Of a DNA stretch of 64,000 bases, positions 22,524-34,505 are shown in pieces. The stretch comes from Lolium rigidum (Eukaryota > Streptophyta > Magnoliopsida > Poales > Poaceae). The first letter of the stretch is position 1. The number at the start of each line of letters is the position of its first letter. The position numbers were made by a program, and so were the translations under genes. The notes under the pieces were generated by a model. The model saw only the letters and a list, made by a program, of their open reading frames with translations. It ran no database searches and had not been told where the DNA came from. Location: the NCBI RefSeq assembly GCF_022539505.1, contig NC_061514.1:34315769-34379768 (forward strand), written 5' to 3'.

Positions 22524-23111
22524 CTATGCGACAGTAAGATCTGCCGATGTGTTGACCGTTTTCTTCGGATCAGAGGGGTGCACTTGATGCTTCTTTGCTT
22601 CCTTGGCCATGTCAAACTCGTCGGATTTTGTATTCCGATTGTCGGCAGGCGGCTGTGTATGATCGGTAACTACGTCGAGTGCATTAAGTTCTTCTCTGAC
22701 TCCGAACTTGGAGACGATCTTCTGGAAATCTCTGTCGCAGTTATCAGAACAAGAAAAACTCCCGTGAACAGTTATTGCTGTCCCATTATTGCCCGGCATC
22801 TTCAGCTTCAAATATGCGTAATGAGGAACTGCCATAAACTTAGCGAACGTTGGCCTGCCGAGGATGGCGTGGTACTGTGATTCCCAATCTACCACCTCGA
22901 ACTCGAGTTTCTCCTTCCTGAAGTTGCTGGGTGTGCCGAAAACAATATCCAAAGAAATTTTACCAAGGGGATAAGCGGGTCGAGTTGGGATGATGCCATG
23001 GAAACCAGTGTCAGATTCTTTTAACATATCGGCTGATAATCCCATAGCCTTCATTGTACTTGCAAACAAAAGGTTTAGACCACTTCCTCCATCCATGAAC
23101 ACTTTGCTCAT
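22524..23111 (-). pseudogene. Gypsy-2 pol, aspartic protease
   Basis: The 195-residue frame starts VFMDGGSGLNLLF, the D-G-G-S active-site form usual in this branch, and continues to AILGRPTFAKFM. It ends at a stop just before the RT N-terminal region, the same place as in Gypsy-1. Confidence 0.75.
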
Positions 23112-23126
23112 ACTGTATCCTCCGAT

Positions 23127-24088
23127 CTATGCTTCAAGGACTAGGGCTGCGTGACCGGGCCTTGGAACGGCTATCGGATGATCTGCTCTGCTGAACAGGA
23201 TGTTTTGATCTGGCCAATCGATATAATCGGGTACTGCTGCCATAGTCACTTCTGCAAATTTTATCTCCCGTGAAAACTTCTTGGCTTCTCTCTTGGAAAA
23301 ACTAGTTTTGTGAATCATGTTCACTTGCCCTCGAGATGCAGGGTAAACTTCGGTTGGTATGTAGATGTCTTCATCTGGCACATATTGTTGTTGCTGAGGG
23401 TAATTGTAAGATGCTGCTCTTCCTTCTGCCAAACGAGCTTTCGCTTCTGCATCAGACCTTAGCTCCTCACACAACTTCTGAATGTCGAGGAACTGCCGAC
23501 ATTCTTTGAGTAAATGCGTGGCCTTCTCGATGTTATCCTTTGAGCCAACATAAGAGTGCAAATAACATGGTGCGTCAAGCTGCTCTGCGGCTGATAAATA
23601 AGGTGTTTGGCCGCGATTCTTGCTTGACTGCGCACTATATCCTTTATCACACTGGCGGAGTTGACTCGTAGCTCGTTCCTCTTCCTCGTGATGAAGATCC
23701 CTTCGCCTCTTCCGCTGTTCCTCTCTGCTACCGAAAATCCTTCGGCTGCTCCCATTGTTGTTCCCAGGCAGGCCTATAGAGGCTATCGGTGGGACAATGG
23801 TTTCTAGAGCCGAAGTCCTTAGGCTTGATGCAACTGGATTTGGAAGTCGATGGAATCCTCCAGAATCGACGATGAAGTGGACACCGCTGAAGGTTGCATC
23901 CATATTGCTACGCAGCTTCGAAGGGATCGGGCGCGATACTTCAGTGCGTGGAGTGAACTCGAAGGAACCACAACGAACTGAATTTCTTGGGCTTGGAGGT
24001 GTTGGTGAAGTCAGCACGAACGCTGCTGATGTGACCGGAGCTGCCGATGACATTCCTTCTACCGACAGGTTTCCCACAGATGGCACCA
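23127..24088 (-). pseudogene. Gypsy-2 gag, internally shortened
   Basis: The open frame starts in the LTR (24167), and about 320 codons lie inside the element. The nucleocapsid-like finger is visible (CYLHSYVGSKD ... HLLKECRQF) with a CxxH variant like that of Gypsy-1. The capsid-type Retrotrans_gag segment present in Gypsy-1 gag is missing between a Ser/Pro-rich N-terminal part and a KRRRDLHHEEEE basic/acidic stretch, which points to an internal deletion. Confidence 0.65.
24071..24088 (-). promoter_or_regulatory. Primer-binding site of Gypsy-2
   Basis: Next to the 5' LTR the minus strand reads TGGTGCCATCTGTGGGAA after two spacer bases. It is not the initiator-Met type and differs from the site of Gypsy-1. 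Confidence 0.6.
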
Positions 24089-24090
24089 AT

Positions 24091-24540
24091 TGACGAGGGT
24101 ACTCCTCGGCAATGCCCACCTTTTGGGGCTTAGGGTTGACGGAATCATGCAGGCTGACACGAGACATCGGATACCAAACAAACGTGAAGAGAGATTTACC
24201 CAGGTTCGGGGCCCTCGATGAGGTAAAACCCTTACTTCCTGCTTGTCTGATCTAGATTATCGAAATTATCGGGTTACAATGGGGTAGCCGAAGGCTAAGA
24301 CTAAGATCTCGTCGAGAGGCTAAGATTTCTAATGACCTAGCTCTAGACTTGCTGTGATTTTGGCTGTGGTGATTGTGTGTCCGTCGGCAGACCCTCTCCT
24401 GGCCCTTATATTGCAGGCCAGGTCCCGAGAGTTCTGTCCGGGTTCGACTAAGTTACAAAGAGTTCTATAACTAAACTTTCCTTGTTCTTCGTCTTCTTGC
24501 CTTGTTTATCACGTATCCTTTCTTGGAACCGACCTCATCA
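24091..24540 (-). repeat. Gypsy-2 5' LTR
   Basis: Boundaries are set by the primer-binding site at the left and by the short inverted ends TGACGAGG (left) and CCTCATCA (right), giving 450 bp. A minus-strand TATA-like AATATAAGGGCC lies near 24402-24413. The partner LTR is outside the window, so the right edge rests on the inverted ends alone. Confidence 0.65.
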
Positions 24541-24777
24541 CGATGCGTGCGCCACGCTCATGTTTCATGGATTGAGATGAGCCTAGATCATGCCTATACA
24601 TGTGGGAACCCTAGTTACTACACAACACATGAGATTACCTGCCTCTAGAACATTGTGTCACCGTCCATGTCTTCCCCATATTATCTTCCAAAGATACACC
24701 GAAGGATCAGACGGCCTTCGAAATCCTATCTCTCGTAGACATGTAGGGGTGATGAGTGATCAGGTTTTTGGAGTGGG
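24541..24777. other. Spacer between Gypsy-2 and CACTA-1
   Basis: This is 237 bases of unique-looking sequence. No gene or element end was recognised other than those flanking it. Confidence 0.5.
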
Positions 24778-25074
24778 CTCTACAATTCTAGAAAAAGGCC
24801 TACCGCCGGCGGACCAAAATATCTTACCGTCGGTGCACCTGTGCGCGCTGGTGGTAACACGCCGGTGGTAGCAGCCTATCACCGGCGCACCACACTGGTA
24901 CGCCGGCGGTAACATCATATATCGCCGGCGCACCACACTGGTACGTGAGCGGTATCCTTTTTTCTAGAAAACAGAAAAAAGTCTCACGGGCCTGTGTGCA
25001 CTTCTACAACAAGAAGACTGAGGACAAAACGAAAAGCAATCGAGGCCTCGACAGAGGTTGACCTTGGTCCTGTC

Positions 25075-27373
25075 TGAAAGTGCATGGAGCCCCCATGTGT
25101 GGTTTTGGTAATTAATGACAATCCCTATGGACTAATATTTGCATTGAGTTATATTTGTAGGAGTTGTCCATAGGCAATGCTTGAACCATATGTTGGCTTC
25201 AAGATTGCAATAAGAAGCAAATGAAGAAGATCAAGTGTGAAGTGTCAAGTATGTCTTGAAGATGAAGATGAAGTGAGCTCTCAAAGTTAACTTCAAGACA
25301 TCAACGAAATGAAGTGCAAGTTCAAGATGAGCCAACTCGAAGAGATCATATGCTTGAAGCTTTCCATGAAGAAATGAAGTGCAAGTTCAAGATGAGCCAA
25401 CTCGAAGAGATCATATGCTTGAAGCTTGCCATGAAGAAATGGAGTGCAAGTTCAAGATGAGCCATGTCGAAGAGATCCTTTGCTTGACTCTTTCCATCCA
25501 TATGGTGATCATGGATATGTGAAGATGCGCCGAAGAAGAAGCTCTCCCATAGTGGAGTATGGGGGAGCAATTCGCATGACTTCATCAAGCAAGCACAATC
25601 AAGAAAGGCGTTCCATCTTGTTGCGGTCAATACCGTCATCATCAAGCTCAAGTGGAATGCGCAAGGTTAAGGTTTGCTCTTGATAGGATTTCTTTCTCAC
25701 CGGTCTCATAGTGTAGTTGGAGACCGGTTTATAGTTTAGTTGCCGTACTATCAAGAGGGCTCTCGAGTGAGTAACTCGATCGTATCGTTCGGAGAGAGCT
25801 CAAACCTTTGCATCCTTGCATCATCTTTCTTGGTTGTTATTTGGATCTTATCCATGTGATGTTTTAGAGCTTGTGCTTATTCTCATGACAAGCTCTAGTT
25901 CATCAAGAATGGTTGTTGCACGGGCAACTTGTTGCATTTTCAAGGTTGGAGGTTTTTACCGGTATGTCTTTTTTAGATAGGTCAAACCTTTCATCTTTTG
26001 TTTCTATCCTACATTATTGGATTATGATGGTTCCCTGCATGATCTTGTAGAGCTTGTTCCTAGCTTTAAAACAAGCCCAAGATCATCAAAATCGGAGTCC
26101 GGATGCTAAAGTTATGCCCGTTTCAGTTTGATGTTTCTGCCAGTTTTCAGGGGGGCGGATATTCCGGCCCAAGTTTGGGGCGGATAATCCCCCCCCCCCG
26201 AAAAATCCGGCCTCTGGGAAAATCTGGCCAAAAATCCGGCCCCCATCCTGGGGCATGTTTTTTCTGGTCCTTAGCCGTTTTTCGGGGCCCGGATATTTTG
26301 CAAATATCCGGCCCGGAAAATCCGGCCTGAGCTTACCCAAACGGTCATATTTCGATGGGAGGGGTATTTAAGCACCCCTTCTTCCTCCTTGGGCTGGTTG
26401 GTTCACTCTCTCTCTCTCTCCCCTCCATTGTTGTCCTTCAAAGCTTGCCCTAGTTCTTGATTCCTCCCATGATTCTTGCATATTCTTGAGGGAAAAGAGA
26501 GAGGAGATCTAGATCTACATCTTCACCAATCAAATCCCTCTCTTTGTGAGGGGAACCCACTAGATCTTGATCTTGGAGGATTTTGTGTTCTCCTCTTTGT
26601 TCTTCCTCTCTTATTCCCCCAATAGCTTTTGTAGCTTTGTTGGAATTTGAGAGAGAAGGACTTGAGCATCTTTGTGGTGTTCTTGCCATTGCATTTGGTG
26701 CATAGGTTTGAGTTCTCCACGGTGATTCGTGGAAGTGAAAGCAAGAAGGTTGTTACTCTTGGGTTCTTGGAACCCTAGACGGATTCTAGGCCTTTGTGGC
26801 AATTCTTAGTGGTCTTTGTGGTATTCTTGGGGACTCCAATTAAGTTGTGGAGAATCTTCAAGGGCAAAGCCTTTGTGGCAATTTATTGGGAGCTTCCAAT
26901 TAAGTTGTGGAGATAGCCCCAAGCTTTGTGCGGGTTTAGTAACCTCCCTAAGGTTACATAGTGGATCGAGGACATCCCTCTTGGTGGGAATTCTCGAGGA
27001 GAATACGGTGGCCCTCGTGCATTTGGAGTGACTTGTCCTCCACACCGCTCCAACGGAGAGTAGCACTCGCAAGAGTGTGAACTTCGGGCTACATCGTCGT
27101 CTCCCGCGTGCCTCGGTTATCTCTATACTCGAGCTCCTTACTTATGCACTTTACTTTGTGATAGCCATCGTGCTTGAAGTTATATATCTTGCTATCACAT
27201 AGTTGTTTGTATTGCTTAGCATAAGTTGTTGGTGCACATAGGTGAACCATAGTATATAGGCTTTGGGCTTGACAAAGTAAACGCTAGTTTTATTCCGCAT
27301 TTGTTAAGCCCATCTCGTAAAAGTTTTAAATCGCCTATTCACCCCCCCTCTAGGCGACATCCGTGTCCTTTCA
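25075..27373 (+). mobile_element. 2.3-kb solo LTR
   Basis: It starts TGAAAGTGCATGG and ends GACATCCGTGTCCTTTCA, with terminal inverted TGAAAG/CTTTCA, and is flanked by CTGTC at 25070-25074 and 27374-27378. No primer-binding site, coding region or second LTR is present, so it is a solo LTR left by recombination between two LTRs. It lies inside CACTA-1 and is younger than it. Confidence 0.9.
25311..25490 (+). repeat. 65-bp tandem repeat in the solo LTR
   Basis: Units start at 25311, 25376 and 25441 with GAAGTGCAAG (GGAGTGCAAG in the third). Two are nearly identical and the third is partial. Confidence 0.85.
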
Positions 27374-27524
27374 CTGTCGCCAACGAACAGATGAACCACA
27401 TGTTTGGGTGCAAGAGGAGGAGGCCCTCGAGACGTGCTGTTGCGGGCCATCGAGACGTGCTGCTACGGGCCATCGGGACATGCTGTGGTAGGCGGAGGAG
27501 GAGTCCATCGGGTGCAGGAGGAGG

Positions 27525-27750
27525 AGGCCGCCGGGTGCACGAGGAGGAGGAGGAGGAGGCCGGAGAAGAACCTGCGGGTGGGGAAAATGAGGAGGGAAAA
27601 GAGAAAAGAGAATACGAAGAGAAGTAGAGAAAAGGAGGAAGAGGAAGGAGGGAAAGAAGGTGGAGAAGGGTAAGAGGATGAGGGATAAGTTGGAGAAGGG
27701 AAAAAGGAGGAGGAGAAAGTGCGAAAGGATAGATGGAGAAGAGGGTGAGG
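27525..27750 (+). repeat. Purine-rich low-complexity stretch
   Basis: More than 200 bases are almost wholly G and A (GGAGGAGGAGGAGGAGGCC, then GAAGAGGAAGGAGGG). ORFs here on either strand are compositional and were not annotated. Confidence 0.8.
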
Positions 27751-28389
27751 TTTTCATTTCTTTGCATTGAAATTAAAACCTCCGAAAACTTTAATTTCTT
27801 TTTTGATTTTGTGGAATCTAAAAAATGGTAAAGGGCCATAAGCCATTGAATTCAGATGTAGCTTTTTCTGTATATGCTTTTCATTTTTAAAAACTTTTTA
27901 TTCAACATTGTATGCAAAATCCAGAGCCGTTTTACTGAAACATGGTGTCATTTTGCAAAATATATCGAAATTCATTTTTGTTATTTTTTCTAACAACTAA
28001 ATGACGTAACATAACTACATCTCAAAGGATTTAAAATTTGAAATTTCTATCATTCTTTCTTTCAGAACTGAAAAGGCAATCCACTGTGGGGGGATGAGGT
28101 GAGCATTTTGTTCCCCACTTACGGTCGGCGCACCATTATAATGGTACGCCAGCGGTAGAAATATACCACCAGTGTACCACTATAATGGTGCGCTGGCGGT
28201 AAGTGGGGGGCACGGCTCTGACCTAGCCTGGAACTGGGTGATCCTTACCCCCGGCGCACCAAATTTTTGGTACGTCGGCGGTATTTGAGCAACATCGGCG
28301 CATCGAGGAAGTGGTACGCCGTTGGTAAATAGAACCGGCATACCCAAAATTTAGCACGCCGGCGGCCTACGGGCCTTTTCTTAGTAGTG

Positions 28390-28961
28390 CTAGCGTGACT
28401 ACTGACAACCCGAGATTGTCCGAGGACTCCTTTCCCGACGACGACTTCTTTTCCGGACGTCAACAACCTCTTTAAGAACATGGGTGACAACATCAAAGTG
28501 AACGCTACTTCTCTAGTTGCACCGTATATGATCATGGCTTTTCTCTTTAAGATCTTGCTAGAGTTTCCAATTCCAGCAATCGGAGAACATGTGATATCTT
28601 GTTTAGATATGATATGTTTCTCTACTGTATTAGTTGGCATGTTTAGTTTCTTTCTGTTTTTATGATCATGCGAATATTACTTCTTATCTGAATGAAATTA
28701 TATGATAATTTGCTTATATTCAACACTATGCACGGCACGCTATATTTCGTGCGCGGTATATTCAGTGCATGTTAGAAAACGTCGATCTCTGTGTTGACCT
28801 GGCACCCGGGTCGTGCACCGTTTAAGTTGTCGTCACGCGGTTCCGGCAAACAAATGTTGCATCCAGCCACAAGATAGCAGCTCATCCACAAGACCACAAG
28901 ATCGCAGCTTTCCGGCAAACCAGTACTGTTGTGTCCACTCCATCCTCCACAAGGTCGCGGC
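28390..28961. other. Region upstream of the EXO70-like pseudogene
   Basis: No coding sequence is recognised. The AT-rich stretch 28660-28760 may be promoter remnants of the EXO70-like gene; no clear TATA box could be tied to the start at 28962. Confidence 0.4.
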
Positions 28962-30477
28962 ATGGCGGGGCGGCTTGCTTCGATGCCGGAGTTGGGAGAA
29001 TGGGACAACCGAGACCCTGATCAGTCCCCGCCGCGCAACTTCTACCTCGACTTGATCCGGAACGTCGGCGTGGTCCAACGGCGGTGCAACAGACAGCCCG
29101 TTCGTACCGGATCTACATCTACCTATTCGTCGTACTCGACCGCATCAGGTGCTTCGAATTCGTACTTTTACCAGCCCAATAACTCCAACTGCTCCTCCCG
29201 CTCCGGCGCCATATATAGCAGACTTCGGCGCCCACGACCACGAGCTCACGAAGATCGCTCGCCGAATGGTCAGCGACGGGTACGCCCAGTGCATGGTCAC
29301 CGCGTTCGGTGGTGGTCCGGACCGGCCGTGCTCGTCTGGAGACTTTGTTCATGGAGCTCGACGTCCACTGGGTTCTCCAACTGCACGAGGAGCATGGCTT
29401 ACCACCAGACCTACAAGACAAGTCGGCCGCGTCGCACCAAGAATTGATCGAGAGGTGTATCCGAGCTCTCACCGTAATTTCTGTCAGTATAGTAGAGCTC
29501 GTCCTGATCGTCACCGTCGACGAGATGCCGGCGGTCGCACGGTTTGGCAAAGCAAGCATGGCCGAGATGCTTGTCTTTGTCGGTGCCATTATCCCTGCTC
29601 TTGAGGCGGATATGATAGGAACCCTAGTAGATATGTATGTCTGGGTCTCCAGTGCATCATACAGGTTCACGCCGCTGCTAATCTCTCGAGAAGCCCAAAC
29701 CATACTCAACGAGATAGGTCGCTCGTTGTCTCGAGAAGTGATCAGCCTAAGAGAAGCCATATCTAGCCCAACGGAGGCGGCGAGGACATTCATCGAGGAT
29801 GAAGACTCGAACTGGGCTATCGCGATTCAGCGAGGAAGAGGCGAGGTTCACGAGTGCACTCGGTTGATGGTGGATTTCATCAGGTACCTGGTTAACGCAG
29901 AGGGTTCGATGCGAAACACCGCACACAGCCATGATACCGCCTACCTTCGTGGCCTGATACATGATTATGTGCATTATCTGAAGGACCTTCTCTTGAGGAA
30001 ATCAGATCTGTGCTTAGACCTAAGCCTCAGGTACCTGTTCCTGCTCAACAATTTCTATTTATAGTAACGAATCGGTTTGAGCCATTGCCTGGAGGCCATT
30101 GGGGACTAACACCTGAATGTAAAAAGTTCATGGATAGCTATCTCGATGTTTCTTGGGGACATCCCGCTCTCTCACGTACAGAAAAAGGTTTTCGTGGACA
30201 CAGCTCTCGATGTTTCTTGCGGACCTGTGCTGTTCGGCATACCAAGAAAAGGTTTACATGGTTCAGGCCAACATCGTAAGAATACCTCTTCACTGGCTAA
30301 ATTCAACTCAGTATTTCATCAAATGTACCAGGCTCAAAAGTTTTGGAAGGTTCCCTTTCCTCGGCTCAGAGATGCGTTGCAGGAATCTATCACAGACAAA
30401 GTTATATCAGTTTACGGCTACTACCTGAAAAAGCATCCGGACCTAGAGAAACACATTAGCTGCGATAAAGTTATCTC
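28962..30477 (+). pseudogene. EXO70-like exocyst subunit pseudogene, main part
   Basis: EXO70 proteins are exocyst subunits that tether secretory vesicles at the plasma membrane; grasses have many divergent copies. The ATG at 28962 opens a frame (MAGRLASMPELGEW). EXO70-type blocks then appear in successive frames: ELTKIARRMVSDGYAQCMV (frame of 29149), HLQDK/ELIERCIRALTVI-type helices through YLKDLLLRKSDL and YLFLLNNFY (frame of 29309), ECKKFMDSYLDVSW (frame of 30010) and YQAQKFWKVPFPRLRDAL (frame of 30146). At least three frameshifts make it non-functional. It is intronless, as is common for plant EXO70 genes. A copia element splits its 3' end. A divergent FX-type EXO70 is my guess at the subclass. 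Confidence 0.75.
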
Positions 30478-30920
30478 TGTTGGATATTTTGGTGATCTAG
30501 GCTGCTCTCCTAGGTCAGATCTTTTTGGGTTGCTACAGTAGGGCGGCACTACAGTAATGCTACAGTAAATGGCCACCTATCCTTATGTGGTGTCTTGATC
30601 GGAGACATCGATTTTGATCCAACGGTGCTGGTTCCCCTAGTGCATAGCGCTAAACATATATAAAGGGGTCAAATGACCCTAGAAGAATGGAGAACACACG
30701 GCTACTGCTCTTAGCTCTCTCTCACACTCTCTCACTTAAACTAAGCCACCGATCAGGCTAGCACTAAAAAGGCACTGGGAAGAATCAAGCACAAATTGCT
30801 CCATCCTCAAGTGGTGTGAGCAATACTTCAAAGAGATGACTGCATCTTCAGATCAAGGTACCACTGATCTTCTCTTCTTGTGGCTCAAACTAGAGCTAGA
30901 TGATCCTGCTAGGTTCTACA
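30478..30920 (+). repeat. Copia 5' LTR
   Basis: This 443-bp LTR has TATATAAA at 30657-30664 as a likely promoter and three CTACAGTA strings in its first 100 bases. Confidence 0.93.
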
Positions 30921-30921
30921 A

Positions 30922-30933
30922 TGGTATCAGAGC
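30922..30933 (+). promoter_or_regulatory. Primer-binding site of the copia element
   Basis: TGGTATCAGAGC, one base after the 5' LTR, is the standard plant site complementary to the 3' end of initiator methionine tRNA. Confidence 0.9.
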
Positions 30934-32657
30934 ACCTAGCTCTTAAGTTTGAGCTCTCTTATGTTCAAGATCATGCTTGTTTTATCAAGTTAATGTTAAA
31001 TATCAAGCTATTCTGGCTTGATCTTTTTTCTGGCCCTAACAAATCTTTTAAGGCTCAAGGGTTTTTTAATTATCAAGCTAAGTAAAAGGGGGTCTGATGC
31101 AACAACTGAAAATCCCCAATTTCTAGAAACCCTAGAACATAAATTCCTCTGTTTTACCCCTAATTTGGATCAAGAGTTTCGGTTTATGTAACAAATTGAT
31201 GGGGAAAGAAGCAAATTATGCATGAATCTTGATGTTTTCCCCAAAATCCGAAACCCTAGCTAAGGCATCCCTCTGAATTTTCCCCTGTTTTTGATGCTCA
31301 TGGTTTCGGTTAAGTACGTTTTGAAGTGGGGACGGATTGATTTGATGCCGTAATCAACCCTAAAGCAAAATCCCCAAATTACCGAAACCCTAAATTATGA
31401 AATTCCCCAAATTTTCGGAACCCTAACCCTAATTTAAGAATCATGGCGGTGGAAACTTACCTTATGGGTGTCGTCGCCGTCGCTGGCCACGGCGGCGCCG
31501 GTGCCACCATTTTATGATGGCGGTTCTGCTCGGGCACACACCCGAGCGAACCTGCCGTCCACCACGCCGGACCCCGGCGCTCCTTCCTCGCGCTCTCGTC
31601 GCCGTTGAAGGCCGCCGCGGTGCCGGACTTGCGCTGGCCGTCGACACCGTCGCGCGGACGCCCGCACGCGCTCGTTCGCCTCGCGCAGGGCGCCGCCCGG
31701 AACCGCTCGACAGAGCTGCGCGCTGGCCAAAGCTGCACGCAACTCCGGCGAGAGGAACTGGACGACGCCGAAGCCCTCCTCTCTGTCGCGCGGTGCTCGT
31801 CGCCGTCACCGTTGCGCTGCGCGCCGTCATCGCCGTCGGGAGAGGAGAGGAGGAAAAGAAATGGGGCTAGGGTTTTCGAGGGAGCCGGGCGACGACGCGC
31901 TGGTTTTGTTCCAGCTGCGGTCGTTCCTGGCCGTCGGATTGCATCCGACGGTTCAGGTCGTCCAGGCATGTTGCAAATGGGCTGTGGCCCAAGAGGGGAT
32001 CAGGGGGAGTAAATACTGGGCTGGGCCAATTTCGGCCCAGTTCAGTAGAATTATTATGCAACAATAAAAAAAAAATTGGGGCTGAAATAATTATTTTCAG
32101 GCTGTTTTTTCCTGCATAAATTTATTATGTTTATTATGTTTATTTTAGGACACACATTTTTTTTTAATTACCACGCCTAGTTAATTTCCATGTTGTTATT
32201 ACATTTATTATTAAGTTTGTTTATGATTAATGAATTATGGTGATTTTCATCACTATAATTATTATGTGATAATGCTTTCGCTGCAAAAAAAAATAAAGTT
32301 TATGGATCCTCAAATAAAGTGTGGTTTTATGCCTTGTCATTCTGACCAAAGTTGCTTGACGGGCATTTTAACCGCAAAATTCTTTTATTGATCTGTTTCA
32401 TTTCTGGCCAAAGCTGATGTGAACCGGGTCAGTAAAAGAAATTAATGAATGAGGATTATTAATGTGTGGCTTTTATTAATCAATTTGGCCAAAGCTAATT
32501 GATGAATATTTGTCCACAAAATTTTGTTGATCATTTTCATCTCCGGCCAAAGCTGTTTTGAATTTGATCAATAAAATTTAATAATGATTATGACGGTGCT
32601 TACTAAAGCATTTTAAATTTTTCTTTTGCAGCAACTAATGTCTCTAATATTACTGGA
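30934..32657 (+). other. Copia leader with a CpG-rich insert-like block
   Basis: This is a 1.7-kb untranslated leader. Most is AT-rich, but 31441-31900 is strikingly GC- and CpG-rich. Read on the minus strand, that block starts with a plant-leader-like AAAACCCTAGCCCC and ends at AAGGTAAGTTT, a perfect splice donor context, so it may be a captured first exon of a host gene. No protein family was recognised in it. Confidence 0.5.
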
Positions 32658-34451
32658 ATGCTAAATGGCATCGAACAGCTAAATGGTAACAATTATGTCA
32701 CGTGGAAGGAGAAGCTTGAGATCACGATGGCCTTACTCAATATTGATTATGCTCTCCTTAATGATCCTCCTGAGGTGCCTAAAGAAAATAATGAAAATTA
32801 TGAAACCCTCAAGAAGGAATATGACATTATTAAGGCTAAGTGGGATGACTCTAATCGCAAGTGCCTTATGATGATAAAGGGCTCCATTACACAGAGTATG
32901 AGGGGAGCCCTTCCTGACTGTGAGACGGCAAAAGGGTACTTTGCAAAAATTGAGCATCAATTTAAAGGTTCTTCTAAAGTTTATGCAACAAGTCTTATCA
33001 GAAGGCTAATTGATGAAAAATATGATCCCACTGGAAGTCTTCGAGAGCATATTATGAAAAAGTGCAACATGGCCGCCAAACTAAAGTCAATGGAGATGGA
33101 AATCTCTAATGGTTTCCTCGTCCATTTTATTATGTCATCTTTGCCTCCCCAATTTGATCCATTTATGATCAACTATAATGCGATGGATGTTAAATGGGAG
33201 ATTGATGAAATGATGGCGCGATGTGTGCAAGAAGAAGAAAGGCTTAAGGCTGACAGAATTGAACATGTTAATCAGTTTGCTCATTCAAAAAAGAAGAAGT
33301 ATAAAAAATTTGTGAATGAGTATGTGAAGCCCAAGCCTTATAAGTTCAAGGAAAAAGGCCAATCTTCAAAAGGTTCACAGCAAAAGAAGCCTGAAAAAGC
33401 GCCTAATGCTGAAGGAAATAATTCCAATGCTTGCCACTTCTGTGGAAAAGGTGGGCATAGGCGAAAGGATTGTTTTGGCTTCAAGAGATGGCTCAAAGAA
33501 AGAGGTACCGACGCTATTACTGTTGTTGAAGAATCCCTTTATGTTAATTATGCCACCAATACTTGGTGGATTGATTCAGGTGCAACAATTCATATTGCAA
33601 ATTCGTTGCAGGGATTCAATATGAGGAAGACCCTAAAAAGAGGGGAAAGAACAATTAGAGTTGCTAATGGTGTTGAAGCTTATGCCGAGGCGCTTGGAGA
33701 CTTCACTCTTACACTTCATGGCGGTTTTAAGCTTCAGCTAAATAATGTTCTCTATGTACCCTCGATGAAACGGAATTTAGTTTCCGTCTCATGTTTAGAT
33801 GATGATAGTTATGAGTGTCACTTTGGGAATAAGCAGTGTATAATTATGTATGACAATAATAATGTTGGCCTTGCCTGTCGACACGACAAACTTTATGTAA
33901 TTTCCCTTTGTGATGATATAAATAATGTGGGTTCTACCTCAAATATAAATGTCGGTACCAAACGCAAACGTAATGATAATGAGACTTCTTCGAAATTATG
34001 GCACTATCGTTTAGGCCATATTTCGAGGGGGAGGATTGAGCGTCTCATTAAAGATCAAGTTCTTCCTTCTCTTGATTTTTCGGATGCGGATGTTGATCAT
34101 TGTATCGACTGCATCAAAGGAAAATATGCCAAGAAAATTAAGAAACGTGCAAACCGAAGCACGGGAGTTTTGGAATTAATTCATACGGATATATGTGGTC
34201 AGTTTAATGTGAGATCGGTGGACGGTTATAATTCATTCATAACGTTCACTGATGATTTCTCCCGTTATGGATATATTTATCAAATCAAAGAAAAATCAGA
34301 GGCATTAGACAAGTTCAAGATTTTCAAAGCTGAGGTTGAAAATCAATGTAATAAAAGAATTAAAGTTGTAAGATCTGATCGTGGTGGTGAATACTACGGC
34401 AGACATGCAACTTATGGTCAAATTCCTGGACCATTTGCAAAATTCTTATAG
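32658..34451 (+). pseudogene. Copia gag, protease and N-terminal integrase
   Basis: The 597-residue frame starts MLNGIEQLNGNNYVTW. A gag of the UBN2 type is followed by the zinc knuckle CHFCGKGGHRRKDC (near 33433), the protease site WWIDSGATIHIA (near 33565), the integrase finger (HYRLGH ... CIDC) and the first two core acids (HTDICGQF; SDRGGEYYG). A TAG at 34449-34451 ends it where copia proteins usually read Gln or Glu, fitting a CAG-to-TAG change. Confidence 0.85.
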
Positions 34452-34505
34452 GAAAATGGCATTGCCGCCCAGTACTCAGCACCGGGTGAACCTCAGCAAA
34501 ACGGG

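Larger units (their letters stand above)
1..24540 (-). mobile_element. Gypsy-2: outer Tat-type Ty3/gypsy retrotransposon, left end outside window
   Basis: The element reads on the minus strand: 5' LTR at 24091-24540, a primer-binding-site-like sequence, gag, protease, RT, RNase H and integrase down to 19331, then a repeat-bearing 3' region and an antisense gene on the plus strand that runs out of the window at position 1. The 3' LTR is not in the window. A second, archaeal-type RNase H before the integrase and an antisense gene after it are known traits of the Tat/Ogre branch. The coding region is full of stops and frameshifts. Two later insertions interrupt it: Gypsy-1 (205-13993) and an LTR-type element (14554-18838), so it is the oldest layer here. 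The 5 bases after its 5' LTR are CGATG; the matching copy would lie left of the window. Confidence 0.8.
24778..28389. mobile_element. CACTA-1: non-autonomous CACTA element split by a solo LTR
   Basis: The right end reads CTTTTCTTAGTAGTG, the complement of a CACTACTAAGAAAAG terminus; the left end is a degraded CTCTACAATTCTAGAAAAAG. Both ends are followed inward by GGCC and arrays of a CCGCCGGCG/GGTACGCCGGCGGTA-type motif in both orientations (24795-24960 and 28120-28375), the usual subterminal repeats of CACTA elements. Without the solo LTR at 25075-27373 it is about 1.3 kb with no transposase. A 3-bp target duplication is not evident (GGG versus CTA), so the left edge is approximate. Confidence 0.75.

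Noticed and set aside
26150..26340. GC-rich inverted-looking block with GGCCCGGATATTT motifs as a separate MITE
   Set aside because: It lies inside the solo LTR whose outer boundaries and duplication are exact, and has no duplication of its own.
27339..27839. ORFs of 166 and 128 residues on the minus strand
   Set aside because: They result from a G/A-rich low-complexity tract with no protein motif.
31457..32012. Several ORFs in all frames in the copia leader
   Set aside because: CpG-rich sequence lacks stop codons by composition; only the exon-capture idea was kept as a finding.
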